Assembly: GCF_009363755.1 (NCBI RefSeq)
Contig: NZ_CP045417.1
Span: 2,232,001 to 2,296,000, forward strand
Direction: 5' to 3'
DNA: 64,000 nucleotides
From: Halomonas sp. THAF5a
GTDB taxonomy: Bacteria > Pseudomonadota > Gammaproteobacteria > Pseudomonadales > Halomonadaceae
The translations under genes and the position numbers were made by a program. The notes under the pieces are model-generated. The model made no database searches. It was not told where the DNA came from and saw only the letters and a program-made list of their open reading frames with translations. Each line of letters begins with the position of its first letter. Position 1 is the stretch's first letter. This document shows positions 8,326 through 16,830 of this stretch, piece by piece.

Positions 8326-8337
8326 TACCGGAGCCGC

Positions 8338-8535
8338 TCAGCAGCGCCCCTTCTTGGCCTGGCCGGGCGGGCAGAAGCCGCCACCATGACTGCGATGATC
8401 GTGGTCGTGACGATCATGGTGGTCGCCGAACTCGATCAGCGGCTCGGAGGTGATCCGCGCCGGCGTATAGCTACAGCCCGCCATCGCGGTCATGGCGATC
8501 AGCAGGAGGGACAGCAGAAGGACTCGACGGGTCAT
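8338..8535 (-). CDS. small His-rich lipoprotein
   Basis: This 65-residue protein has a lipoprotein signal peptide with lipobox MAGC, so Cys21 would be lipidated. It is followed by a histidine/aspartate-rich segment (HHDRHDHDHRSH, residues 39-50) and a C-terminal CPPGQAKKGRC. That Cys-Pro-Pro-Gly-Gln-Ala-Lys-Lys-Gly ending recurs in small envelope proteins of unknown function. The His-rich middle could bind metal ions, which is inference. The start at 8535 gives the signal peptide directly; the longer upstream frame is not needed. It converges with the activator gene, with only 12 bp between stops. Confidence 0.65.
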   Translation of the reverse strand: MTRRVLLLSLLLIAMTAMAGCSYTPARITSEPLIEFGDHHDRHDHDHRSHGGGFCPPGQAKKGRC

Positions 8536-8850
8536 AGGGTCTCTCGTGAATGGAGAATGAAGAGTGCCATTCTTACGAACGAGTCCCCTCTCCCCCATGT
8601 GGCGCAGCCGCGACGCTGATGTCTCCAGAAAGAGACATTCATTATGGGGGTATCCCCCGTTCTCGCCTGCCGCGAACGTTGACGCCCGACACGCTCGGCG
8701 ACAGGGCCGCCCGCTATAGTGAAGAGGCCGGTCGCGACAGCACCGGACCCGCACGCTTCAGGGAGCCTGACCCATGACAGGGACGATCGCCGAGCCAAGA
8801 GCCGCCCTCCTCCGCCCCACCGCGCCAGGCCGCTAGCCGGGCACGCCCCC
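8536..8850. other. intergenic region upstream of the mrp operon
   Basis: No gene is evident in these 315 bp between the divergent lipoprotein and mrpA. There is a GGGGG-TAT-CCCCC inverted repeat at 8646-8658, and a good -10 hexamer TATAGT at 8715-8720, which has no convincing -35 partner. The Mrp promoter most likely lies here. Confidence 0.35.
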
Positions 8851-11643
8851 ATGACCCTGGCCCTGATCCTGGTGCTGCCGCTGCTCGGCGCCCTGCTGCC
8901 GGCGCTCGGCCGTCGCGCCTCCTGTCGGCGGCTCGCGGCGCTCGCCGCGCTGCCCGCCCTCTCGAGCTTTCTCCTGCTGCTGAGCCTGCTGCCGCGGGTC
9001 GCGGGCGGCGAAACGCTGGTCGCCAAGCTCGCCTGGCTGCCCTCGCTGGGCCTCGACCTGGCGCTGCGCCTCGACGCCCTGGGCCTGCTGTTCGCCCTGC
9101 TGATCACCGGCATCGGCGCCGTGATCGTGCTCTACGCCCGCTACTACTTCGAGGGCAGCGCCTCGGCCGCGCGCTTCTTCACCCTGGTCCTGCTGTTCAT
9201 GGGGGTGATGCTCGGCATCGTGCTGGCCGAAAACCTGCTCTTCATGCTGGTGTTCTGGGAGCTGACCAGCCTGGTGTCGTTCCTGCTGATCGGCTTTCAC
9301 GGCGACCGCCAGGCGGCCCGGCTGGGCGCGCGGATGTCGCTGGTGATCACCGGCGGCGGTGGCCTGGCGCTGCTCGCCGGCATCGTGCTGCTGGGCCAGG
9401 CCGCCGGCAGCTACGAGCTCTCGGCGGTGCTCGAGGCCGGCGAGCGGATCCGCGCCCACGAGCACTACGCCCTGATGCTCAACCTGATCCTGCTCGGCGC
9501 CTTCACCAAATCGGCCCAGTTCCCCTTCCACCTCTGGCTGCCCCACGCCATGACGGCGCCGACCCCGGTCTCTGCCTACCTGCACAGCGCGACCATGGTC
9601 AAGGCGGGGCTCTTCCTGCTCGCCCGGCTGCATCCGGCCCTGGCCGAGACCGAGCTGTGGTTCCACCTGGTCACCCTGACCGGCATGCTGACGCTGATGG
9701 TGGGCGCCTTCGTGGCCATGTTCATGCACGACATGAAGGGGCTGCTGGCCTACTCCACGGTCTCCCACCTGGGGCTGGTCATGCTGCTGCTCGGCCTGGG
9801 CACCCCCCTGGCGCTGGCGGCGGCGCTCTTCCACCTGGTCTGCCACGCGCTCTTCAAGGCGCCGCTGTTCATGATGGCGGGCTACGTGGATCGCGCCACC
9901 GGCACCCGCGACATGCGCCGCATCAACGGGATGTGGCGCTTCATGCCGACGCTGATGGTGCTCTCGTCGATCCCCGCCGCGGCCATGGCCGGCCTGCCGC
10001 TGATGAGCGGCTACGTGAGCAAGAAGATGCTGTTCACCGAGAGCCTGCAGGTGGTCGCGCCGGCGTGGGCGACGCTGGTGATTCCCGTCTGGGTCACCCT
10101 GGCCGGGCTCTTCTCGGTGGCCTACTCGATCCGCATCTTCCATAACGTCTACTTCAACGGGCAGCCCATCGACCTGCCGGTCTGGCCGCCCCGGGAGCCC
10201 CGCCGAACGGCCCTCGCGCCCGTCGCACTGCCGGTGCTGGCCACGCTCATGGTCGGCCTCGCGCCCCAGGGGCTCTACGCGACGCTCGTCCATCCCGCCT
10301 TCGAGGCCGCGCGCCAGGCCCCGCTTGCCGCCTACGATGTCGCGGCGCTGGGCGGCGCCCGGACGGCGACGATGAGCCTCGTCGCCCTGGCCGGGGGCGC
10401 GCTCTTCTACGCGATCCGCGGGCCGCTGTTTCGCCTCCACGCCCGGCTGCCCGAGGTGGATGCCAAGGAGATCTTCGATTGGGCCATGCGCCGCGCCATC
10501 GAGCGCTCCCAGCGCCGCGTCTTCCAGCTCGAGAACGGCTCGCTGCAGCGCTATCTCACCTTCATCCTGGTCACCGTGGTGGTGCTGGTCGGCGTGGAGC
10601 TGCTGGCCGTGGCGCGCTGGGACGGCGGCGTGCCACTGGGCCCGCTCGACCCGCTCACCGTGCTGGCCGCCGTCCTGCTCTGCCTGGCGGCCATCGGCGT
10701 GGTGGTCTTCCACCACTACCGGCTGCCGGCCCTGCTGCTGCTCGGGGTGACCGGGCTCTTCGTGACCGTCGCCTTCGCGCGCTTCTCGGCCCCGGACCTC
10801 GCCCTGACCCAGCTGATGGTGGAGGTGATGGCGGTGGTGATCATGATGCTCGCCCTCTCCTTCCTGCCCCAGCAGTCGCCCCGGGAGTCGACGCGCCTGC
10901 GAATGGGCCGCGACCTCGCCATCGCCGGCCTGGTGGGCGGCGGGGTGGCGGCCTTCAGCTTCGCCATCCTGACCCGCCCCCAGCACACCATCTCCGACTT
11001 CTTCCTCGCCAACAGCCTGCCCGGCGGGGGCGGCACCAACGTGGTCAACGTGATCCTGGTGGACTTTCGCGGCTTCGATACCCTGAGCGAAATCACCGTG
11101 CTCGGCATCGCGGCCGTGGCGGTGTTCGCCTTCACCCGCGACCTGCACCTCAAGGAGAGGGTGGTCGACACCCAGCCCGGGCACTGGGTGGCCGAGCCGC
11201 ACCCGATCATGCTCGCCGCCGTGGCCCGGCTGGTGCTGCCGATCGCCCTGCTGGTCTCGGCCTACATCTTCCTGCGCGGCCACAACCTCCCCGGCGGCGG
11301 CTTCATCGCCGGGCTGATCACCGCAGTGGCCTTCACCCTGCAGTACATGGCAGGCGGGCTGGCCTGGGCCCAGGCGCGCATGCTGACCGCCTTCCGGCCG
11401 CTGATCGGGGCCGGCCTGCTGATCGCCGTGGCCACGGGGCTCGGCAGCTGGCTCGTCGGCTACCCCTTCCTCACCTCGGCCCATGGCCACGTCCACCTGC
11501 CGCTGGTCGGCGACTTCGAGCTGGCCACCGCCATGCTCTTCGACCTCGGCGTCTACGCCACCGTGGTCGGGGCGACACTGCTGGTGCTGGCCAACCTCGG
11601 CAAGCTGATGACCGTGGCCGGCCCCGGCGAGGAGATCGGCTGA
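8851..11643 (+). CDS. mrpA: Mrp/Pha-type Na+(K+)/H+ antiporter subunit A (fused A-B)
   Basis: This large membrane protein of 930 residues is homologous to NADH dehydrogenase subunit NuoL in its first half. The conserved proton-path glutamate is in VFWELTSLVSFLLIGFH, and histidine/lysine helices include FPFHLWLPHAMTAPTPVSAYLH. The C-terminal third corresponds to MrpB (GHNLPGGGFIAGLITAVAF), so the separate B gene of seven-gene operons is fused here, as in group 2 (Pha-type) systems. It exchanges cytoplasmic Na+ or K+ for protons, important in saline or alkaline habitats. ATG at 8851 begins the first hydrophobic helix; upstream in-frame codons give a charged extension without support. It overlaps mrpC by one base. 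Confidence 0.93.
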   Translation: MTLALILVLPLLGALLPALGRRASCRRLAALAALPALSSFLLLLSLLPRVAGGETLVAKLAWLPSLGLDLALRLDALGLLFALLITGIGAVIVLYARYYFEGSASAARFFTLVLLFMGVMLGIVLAENLLFMLVFWELTSLVSFLLIGFHGDRQAARLGARMSLVITGGGGLALLAGIVLLGQAAGSYELSAVLEAGERIRAHEHYALMLNLILLGAFTKSAQFPFHLWLPHAMTAPTPVSAYLHSATMVKAGLFLLARLHPALAETELWFHLVTLTGMLTLMVGAFVAMFMHDMKGLLAYSTVSHLGLVMLLLGLGTPLALAAALFHLVCHALFKAPLFMMAGYVDRATGTRDMRRINGMWRFMPTLMVLSSIPAAAMAGLPLMSGYVSKKMLFTESLQVVAPAWATLVIPVWVTLAGLFSVAYSIRIFHNVYFNGQPIDLPVWPPREPRRTALAPVALPVLATLMVGLAPQGLYATLVHPAFEAARQAPLAAYDVAALGGARTATMSLVALAGGALFYAIRGPLFRLHARLPEVDAKEIFDWAMRRAIERSQRRVFQLENGSLQRYLTFILVTVVVLVGVELLAVARWDGGVPLGPLDPLTVLAAVLLCLAAIGVVVFHHYRLPALLLLGVTGLFVTVAFARFSAPDLALTQLMVEVMAVVIMMLALSFLPQQSPRESTRLRMGRDLAIAGLVGGGVAAFSFAILTRPQHTISDFFLANSLPGGGGTNVVNVILVDFRGFDTLSEITVLGIAAVAVFAFTRDLHLKERVVDTQPGHWVAEPHPIMLAAVARLVLPIALLVSAYIFLRGHNLPGGGFIAGLITAVAFTLQYMAGGLAWAQARMLTAFRPLIGAGLLIAVATGLGSWLVGYPFLTSAHGHVHLPLVGDFELATAMLFDLGVYATVVGATLLVLANLGKLMTVAGPGEEIG

Positions 11644-11981
11644 TGGAACTGCTCTATGCGCTGACCCTGGGCGTGCTGACCACCTGCGGGGTCTACCTGC
11701 TGCTGCGGGCCCGCACCTTCACGGTGATCCTCGGCCTGACCCTGCTCTCCCACGCCGTGAACCTCTACCTCTTCGCCTCGGGGCGGCTGGTCGCCGGGGC
11801 GCCGGCCATCGTCGGCCTCACCGAGGGCGCGGCGGATCCGCTGCCCCAGGCCCTGGTGCTGACCGCCATCGTCATCGGCTTCGCCATGACCGCCTTCGTG
11901 GTGGTGCTGGCCCTCAAGGCCGCGGTGGAGCTGCGCAACGACCACGTCGACGGCGAGAACCCCGACGAGGATCGCCTATGA
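11643..11981 (+). CDS. mrpC: Mrp antiporter subunit C (NuoK-like)
   Basis: This 112-residue protein has three membrane helices and is homologous to NuoK. The middle helix carries LLSHAVNLYLFASGR, and the third holds QALVLTAIVIGFAMTAFVVVL, both standard for MrpC/MnhC. The start codon shares one base with the stop of mrpA and the stop overlaps the mrpD start (ATGA), so all are read from one mRNA. It is an essential part of the multi-subunit cation/proton antiporter. Confidence 0.93.
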   Translation: MELLYALTLGVLTTCGVYLLLRARTFTVILGLTLLSHAVNLYLFASGRLVAGAPAIVGLTEGAADPLPQALVLTAIVIGFAMTAFVVVLALKAAVELRNDHVDGENPDEDRL

Positions 11982-13501
11982 CCCACGCGCTGATCCTGCC
12001 GATCCTGCTGCCGCTGATCACCGGCGCGGGCCTGCTGCTGCTCTATCGGCTGCCCTTCGGGGTGCAGCGCCTGGCCGGCCTCGCCAGCACCCTGGGCCTG
12101 GTGGCGCTGGGCGCCTGGGCCCTGGTCGCGGCGGGCGGAGGGGAGTATCGGCTCTACCACGCCGGCGACTGGCCGGCGCCGTTCGGCATCGTGCTGATCC
12201 TCGACCGACTCGGCGCCCTGATGCTGGCGCTGACCGCGCTGCTGGGGCTCGCCTGCCTGCTCTACGCCAGCCGCGGCATCGACCGCCGGGGGGCGCACTT
12301 CCACGCGCTCTTCCAGTTCCAGCTGGCCGGCCTCAACGGCGCCTTCCTCACCGGCGACCTCTTCAACCTCTTCGTCTTCTTCGAGGTCCTGCTGATCGCC
12401 TCCTACGCGCTGCTGCTCCACGGCGGCGGGCGGGCGCGCAGCCGCGCCGGGCTGCATTACGTGATCATCAACCTGGTGGGCTCGGCGCTGTTCCTGATCG
12501 CCCTGGGCACCCTCTACGGGCTCACCGGCACCCTCAACATGGCCGACCTGGCCCTCGAGGTGGCCGCCGCCCCGCCGGGCGATGCGCCGCTGCTGGCGGC
12601 GGCCAGCATGGTGCTGCTGGTGGTGTTCGGCATCAAGGCCGCCATCCTGCCGCTGCTCTTCTGGCTGCCCCGCGCCTACTCGGCCTCCAGCGCCCCGGTC
12701 GCCGCGCTCTTCGCCATCATGACCAAGGTCGGCGTCTACGCCATCCTGCGGGTCTTCCTGCTGGTCTTCGGGCTCGGGGAGGCCCCGGTCAACGCCGCCG
12801 CCTGGCAGTGGCTCTGGCCGCTGGCCCTCGCGACCCTGGCGCTGGGCGGCGTCGGGGTGCTCGGCTCGGACAGCCTGCGCACCCTGACCGCCTACCTGGT
12901 GATCATCTCGGTGGGCACCCTGTTCGCCACCCTGAGCCTGGTCACCCCGGCCACGCTCGCCGCCGCGCTCTTCTACCTGGTCCACAGCACCGGCATGGCG
13001 GCCGCCTTCTTCCTGCTCGCCGACCTGCTGGGCCAGCAGCGCGAGGAAGGCTACGACCGCTTCTCGGTAGAGGCGCCCATGGGCCATCGCCCCCTGCTCG
13101 GCGGCCTGTTCTTCCTCGCCGCCATCGCCGCGGTGGGCCTGCCGCCGTTCGCCGGCTTCGTCAGCAAGGCGTGGATCCTCCAGGCGAGCGTCGACGAGCC
13201 CCGCTGGCTCTGGCTGTGGGGCCTGCTGCTCGCCGCGGCGCTCTTGACCCTGATCGCCGTCAGCCGCACCGGCAGCCGCTGGTTCTGGCGCCCCGGGCCC
13301 ATCAAGACGCCGCGCCCGCTCGATCGCGGCGGCCTGGCCGTCGTCGCCGCCCTGGTCGCCCTCAACGGCGCGCTCTCGGCGCTGGGCGAGCCGGTGATGG
13401 GCTATCTCGCGCTGACCGCCGACCAGCTGCTCGCCCCCGAGGCCTATATCGCCGCCATGCTGCCGGAGACGCCGGCCCTCGCCTTGGGGGTCTCGCCATG
13501 A
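11978..13501 (+). CDS. mrpD: Mrp antiporter subunit D (NuoN/M-like)
   Basis: This 507-residue polytopic protein is homologous to NuoM/NuoN proton-pumping subunits. LFNLFVFFEVLLIASYALLL carries the conserved glutamate helix, and the lysine-bearing helix is seen in VFGIKAAILPLLFWLPRAYSA. With MrpA it is thought to form the proton-translocating half of the antiporter. The ATG overlaps the mrpC stop by 4 bp and the stop overlaps mrpE. Confidence 0.93.
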   Translation: MTHALILPILLPLITGAGLLLLYRLPFGVQRLAGLASTLGLVALGAWALVAAGGGEYRLYHAGDWPAPFGIVLILDRLGALMLALTALLGLACLLYASRGIDRRGAHFHALFQFQLAGLNGAFLTGDLFNLFVFFEVLLIASYALLLHGGGRARSRAGLHYVIINLVGSALFLIALGTLYGLTGTLNMADLALEVAAAPPGDAPLLAAASMVLLVVFGIKAAILPLLFWLPRAYSASSAPVAALFAIMTKVGVYAILRVFLLVFGLGEAPVNAAAWQWLWPLALATLALGGVGVLGSDSLRTLTAYLVIISVGTLFATLSLVTPATLAAALFYLVHSTGMAAAFFLLADLLGQQREEGYDRFSVEAPMGHRPLLGGLFFLAAIAAVGLPPFAGFVSKAWILQASVDEPRWLWLWGLLLAAALLTLIAVSRTGSRWFWRPGPIKTPRPLDRGGLAVVAALVALNGALSALGEPVMGYLALTADQLLAPEAYIAAMLPETPALALGVSP

Positions 13502-14004
13502 CGCCGAACGTCCACTCCCGGCAGTTCTGGCTGCCGCACCCGCTCTTCTCGCTGTTCCTGGCCCTGCTCTGGCTGCTGATGGTCAACGAGCTGAGCGTCG
13601 CCCATGCCCTGCTGGGGCTGGCCCTGGGGGTGGCGATCCCCGTGGTGACCCACGCCTTCTGGCCCGAGGAGGCGAAGATCCGCCGCCCGCTGCCGCTGCT
13701 GCGCTACCTGGGGGTGCTGCTGGTCGACATCCTGCGCTCCAACCTGGTGGTAGCACTGCGTATCCTGCGCCCCGCCCGGGAGCTGCGGCCGGGCTTCTTC
13801 ACCTACCCGCTGGCGCTGGACGACGACTTCGCCATCACCCTGCTGGCGAGCACCATCTCGCTGACCCCGGGCACCGTCTCTCTCCATCACGACGCCGAGG
13901 CCAACACCCTGCTGATCCACGCCCTGCACCTGGAGGACGAGGCCGAGGCCATCGCCACCATTCGCACGCGCTACGAGCAGCCCCTGGAGGAGATCTTCCG
14001 ATGA
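13498..14004 (+). CDS. mrpE: Mrp antiporter subunit E
   Basis: This 168-residue protein has N-terminal membrane helices (LFSLFLALLWLLMVNELS and LLGLALGVAIPVV) and a conserved cytoplasmic part. LASTISLTPGTVSL at about residues 116-129 is the MrpE/MnhE signature. It overlaps both neighbours by 4 bp. Known members are needed for full antiporter assembly rather than for the ion path itself. Confidence 0.92.
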   Translation: MTPNVHSRQFWLPHPLFSLFLALLWLLMVNELSVAHALLGLALGVAIPVVTHAFWPEEAKIRRPLPLLRYLGVLLVDILRSNLVVALRILRPARELRPGFFTYPLALDDDFAITLLASTISLTPGTVSLHHDAEANTLLIHALHLEDEAEAIATIRTRYEQPLEEIFR

Positions 14005-14270
14005 TCGCCGTCGTCGTTCCCATCGCCATGACGCTCTTCGCCGTCGCCGCCCTGCTGAACCTCTACCGCTTGGCCATTGGCCCGGACATCGTCGACCGGA
14101 TCCTGGCGCTGGACACCCTGATGATCAACAGCATCGCGCTGATCGTGCTGGCCGACCTGCGCATGGGACTCGGCGTGCTCTTCGAGCTGGCGCTCTTGAT
14201 CGCGCTGATGGGCTTCATCGGCACCGTGGCCATGAGCAAGTACCTGGTGCGGGGGGACGTCATCGAATGA
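14001..14270 (+). CDS. mrpF: Mrp antiporter subunit F
   Basis: This 89-residue protein has three helices and contains the family stretch RLAIGPDIVDRILALDTLMIN (middle), followed by ALLIALMGFIGTVAMSKYL near the C-terminus. In MrpF the conserved aspartate in this segment is implicated in cation transport. The start overlaps mrpE and the stop overlaps mrpG, each by 4 bp. Confidence 0.92.
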   Translation: MIAVVVPIAMTLFAVAALLNLYRLAIGPDIVDRILALDTLMINSIALIVLADLRMGLGVLFELALLIALMGFIGTVAMSKYLVRGDVIE

Positions 14271-14611
14271 GCGCCCTCGAGATGCCGGCGACCCTTCAGC
14301 TCGTTATCGCCACCTTCCTGCTGGTCGGGGCCCTGGTGGCGCTGATCGGCTCCTGGGGGCTCGCCAAGCTGCCGGACTTCTACACCCGGCTGCACGGCCC
14401 CACCAAGGCCAGCACCCTGGGCGTCGGCTGCACCCTGATCGGCTCGCTGCTCTATTTCAGCCACCAGCAGGACGGCGTCTCGGTCCAGGAGGCGCTGGTG
14501 ACGATCTTCCTGTTCGCCACCGCCCCGGTCAGCGCCCACATGATGGGCAAGGCCGCCCTCCGCCGGCGCCTCACAGGCGTGCCGGGCACCAAGAACCCGC
14601 CCGAGCGCTAG
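14267..14611 (+). CDS. mrpG: Mrp antiporter subunit G
   Basis: This 114-residue membrane protein has the MrpG/MnhG signature FYTRLHGPTKASTLG (about residues 39-53) and a C-terminal helix ending in the PVSAHMMGKAALRR motif. It completes the six-gene operon mrpA(B)CDEFG. No terminator is obvious downstream; a new promoter and Fur-like site follow within 50 bp. Confidence 0.92.
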   Translation: MSALEMPATLQLVIATFLLVGALVALIGSWGLAKLPDFYTRLHGPTKASTLGVGCTLIGSLLYFSHQQDGVSVQEALVTIFLFATAPVSAHMMGKAALRRRLTGVPGTKNPPER

Positions 14612-14652
14612 CCGCGGCCGCCATCGGTTGACTTCTCGGCCTCAATAGACAG

Positions 14653-14671
14653 AATGATATTCACTCTCATT
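14653..14671 (+). promoter_or_regulatory. Fur box upstream of the Cys-rich protein gene
   Basis: AATGATATTCACTCTCATT matches the 19-bp Fur palindrome AATGATAATCATTATCATT at 16 of 19 positions. It lies 20 bp before the start codon at 14691. A TTGACT -35 element at 14628-14633 is placed so that the -10 region (about 14651-14656) would overlap the box, a normal geometry for iron repression. Confidence 0.6.
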
Positions 14672-14690
14672 TGAGAAAAGACGATGCGCC

Positions 14691-15095
14691 ATGAACGCGG
14701 AACGCTCCCAGCTGTACTACGCCTGCGTCTTCCTGCAGGTCTCCTTCCAGGCGATCCAGCACTCGGTTACCTGCTCGACCCGGCAGGACGACACGCCCTG
14801 CTGGCTCGATGCCCAGACCATGAGCCTGCTGCTGGGCGAGCTCCAGCGCTGCCGCCGCCAGGCCGGCCCCATGAAGGACGTCGCGCCCTGCCTGGACACC
14901 GCCTTCTACCACTGCGGCCTGCTGATGGCCCAGTGCCCCGGCGCCCTCAACCGCCCGCTCTGCCAGCACCATCTCGAGGCCATCATTGCGCCGCTGAAGC
15001 AGGCCGCGACGCGGCTCTCGGGAAAGGCGAAGCCGGCCGCCGAGCACCGCGCCACTTCGACGGGAGAGCGACTGCGCCGCTGGCTGGGGTGGTAG
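14691..15095 (+). CDS. hypothetical Cys-rich protein, probably iron-regulated
   Basis: I do not recognise a family for this 134-residue protein. It has eight cysteines at positions 12, 28, 37, 54, 67, 75, 82 and 91, several histidines (24, 74, 93, 94), and no signal peptide or membrane helix, so it is probably cytoplasmic. The cysteines are spread at intervals of 7-17 residues rather than in tight CxxC pairs. The C-terminus is basic. The Fur-like box directly upstream suggests expression under iron limitation. It stands alone, converging with the tungstate regulator. Metal or cluster binding is a guess from composition. Confidence 0.7.
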   Translation: MNAERSQLYYACVFLQVSFQAIQHSVTCSTRQDDTPCWLDAQTMSLLLGELQRCRRQAGPMKDVAPCLDTAFYHCGLLMAQCPGALNRPLCQHHLEAIIAPLKQAATRLSGKAKPAAEHRATSTGERLRRWLGW

Positions 15096-15105
15096 GCGCG
15101 GCGGA

Positions 15106-15999
15106 TCAGGCGTTGTAGATCACCCGTCCGAGGGCGGTGATGTCGTAGCCGCCGAGCGCCGCGGCCCGCTCGGCGAAACGGGGTTCCCGGGCGAAGGCCA
15201 GCAGCCGCTGGAGCGGCGCCTCGAAGTAGCTGCGCCGCCGCAGGGCCAGGTCGAAGGCCTCCTCGTGGAGCGCCACGAAGGCGAGCCCCTGGCGACGGGC
15301 CGCGGCCTCCACCCCCAGCCCCGCGTCGGCCTCGCCCTGGCAGATCGCCAGCGCCAGGTCGTCCTCGGAGAGCGACGGATGATCGGCGAAGCGCAGCGTG
15401 CCCGGGGCGATGCCCGCCCGCCCCAGCAGCCAGGTCAGCAGCCGGTGGGCGCCGGCGTCCGGCTGGCGATGGGCGACTCGCACCCGCCGATCCGCCAGGT
15501 CCTCGAGCGCGGCGATGCCCAGCGGGTTGTCCGGCGCCAGCAACAGCCCCTGGCGGCGCATCGCCCAGCGCACCGTCACCAGGTCGCGCATGCCGGCGAG
15601 CCCCAGCGCCTCGGGCCGGTTGTAGTCGCCGTGGCGCTCGTCCAGCAGGTGCAGCCCCGCCACCATCGCCTCGCCCGAGAGCAGGCGGCGCACGCCGTCG
15701 CCGCTGCCGTGGCACAGCAGCGCCAGCCCCGCCCCGCTCTCGCGCACCGCCCACTCCAGCAGCGGGTCCTGGCTGCCGGCGAGCACCAGCGGCACGGGGC
15801 GGCTGCTCGCCCGGTCGCCCTCCAGGTGGCTCATCAGCCAGAGGTCGATGGCCTGGCGCGGAAAGAGCAGCTTGCCGGTCACCCGCACGCAGGGAATGCC
15901 GCCCTGGCGCACCAGGTCGTAGACCTTGCGCTCCTTGAGGCGCAGGTAGTCGGCCACCTCGGCGGTGGTCAGGTAGGCGTGATCCGGGCCGAGTGTCAT
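15106..15999 (-). CDS. tungstate/molybdate-type regulator: excisionase-like HTH plus substrate-binding domain
   Basis: This 297-residue protein starts with a MerR/excisionase-type helix-turn-helix (YLTTAEVADYLRLKERKVYDLVRQGGIP, about residues 9-37). The rest is a periplasmic-binding-protein fold similar to TupA-like domains. Such one-component regulators sit next to tungstate or molybdate transporters and sense the oxyanion. It is divergent from tupBCA, with an inverted repeat between them. ATG at 15999 was chosen because GAGGAG lies 6 bp upstream; an in-frame ATG 48 bases further up lacks this. Ligand identity is inferred from the neighbours. Confidence 0.8.
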   Translation of the reverse strand: MTLGPDHAYLTTAEVADYLRLKERKVYDLVRQGGIPCVRVTGKLLFPRQAIDLWLMSHLEGDRASSRPVPLVLAGSQDPLLEWAVRESGAGLALLCHGSGDGVRRLLSGEAMVAGLHLLDERHGDYNRPEALGLAGMRDLVTVRWAMRRQGLLLAPDNPLGIAALEDLADRRVRVAHRQPDAGAHRLLTWLLGRAGIAPGTLRFADHPSLSEDDLALAICQGEADAGLGVEAAARRQGLAFVALHEEAFDLALRRRSYFEAPLQRLLAFAREPRFAERAAALGGYDITALGRVIYNA

Positions 16000-16071
16000 G
16001 GGCACTCCTCGAACAGGTACCGGCGGGGTTTCGTTGTTTTCCTGCATCTTACTGCATGAATTCCCGCACCG

Positions 16072-16097
16072 TGTGCATTAGCGGGATTTAACGCACA
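16072..16097. promoter_or_regulatory. inverted repeat in the tup divergent promoter region
   Basis: TGTGC-A-TTA at 16072-16080 and TAA-C-GCACA at 16089-16097 are complementary around an 8-bp centre. The repeat lies between the divergent starts at 15999 and 16126, so it is a candidate binding site for the divergent regulator. It does not match the classical ModE box. Confidence 0.4.
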
Positions 16098-16125
16098 TGA
16101 TGCCTGGAGAGTGCAGGAGAGCCCG

Positions 16126-16830
16126 ATGCCCGACGACGCCAACGCCTTCCAGACCGCCCTCGCCCTGATCCTGGGGTTCGATCCCGACCTGATCGGGATC
16201 GTCACCCTGTCGCTCAAGGTCTCGCTCACCGCCGTGCTGATCGCCGCGCTGATCGCCCTGCCGCTGGGCGCGGCCATCGCGCTGTGGCGCTTCCCCGGGC
16301 GCGGGGTGCTGATCGTGACGCTCAACGCGCTGATGGGGCTGCCGCCGGTGGTCGCGGGGCTCGCGGTCTACCTGCTGCTCTCCCGTGCCGGCCCGCTGGG
16401 CGAGCTCGGCCTGCTGTTCACCCCCGGCGCCATGGTGATCGCCCAGGTGATCCTGGTGCTGCCGATCATCGCCGCCCTGACCCGCCAGCAGGTCGAGGAG
16501 CTCCACGGCGACTACCATGAGCAGCTCTCCTCCCTGGGCGTCTCGCGAACCCGTCGCATCCCCACCCTGCTGTGGGACGCCCGCTTCGGCCTGGCCACCG
16601 TGCTGCTCGCCGGCTTCGGCCGCGCCAGCGCCGAGGTCGGCGCGGTGATGATCGTCGGCGGCAACATCGACGGCGTGACCCGGGTGATGACCACCGCCAT
16701 CGTCCTGGAGACCAGCAAGGGCGACCTGCCCCTGGCGCTGGGGCTCGGCATGGTGCTGCTCGCCCTGGTAGCCCTGGTCAACGCCGCCGCCCACCTGGTA
16801 GGCGAGACGGCGCAAAGGCGGGCGGGATGA
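16126..16830 (+). CDS. tupB: tungstate ABC transporter permease
   Basis: This 234-residue inner-membrane permease has about five hydrophobic helices and the ABC permease EAA-like loop SSLGVSRTRRIPTLLWDARFG that contacts the ATPase. The GRASAEVGAVMIVGGNIDGVTRVMTTAI stretch is characteristic of TupB/WtpB-like permeases. ATG at 16126 has AGGAGAG just upstream; the alternative GTG at 16111 would bury that site. The gene order here is tupB-tupC-tupA, and the start of tupC overlaps the stop. Confidence 0.88.
   Translation: MPDDANAFQTALALILGFDPDLIGIVTLSLKVSLTAVLIAALIALPLGAAIALWRFPGRGVLIVTLNALMGLPPVVAGLAVYLLLSRAGPLGELGLLFTPGAMVIAQVILVLPIIAALTRQQVEELHGDYHEQLSSLGVSRTRRIPTLLWDARFGLATVLLAGFGRASAEVGAVMIVGGNIDGVTRVMTTAIVLETSKGDLPLALGLGMVLLALVALVNAAAHLVGETAQRRAG

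Noticed and set aside
8833-11496. Long minus-strand open frame (887 codons) opposite mrpA
   Set aside because: Shadow of mrpA codon bias; translation is repetitive HQEGDR text without domain.
8851-11643. Apparent lack of mrpB
   Set aside because: The MrpB part is fused to the end of mrpA, as in Pha-type operons, so nothing is missing.
16072-16097. ModE binding site
   Set aside because: No match to the ModE palindrome; the divergent regulator is a different type.
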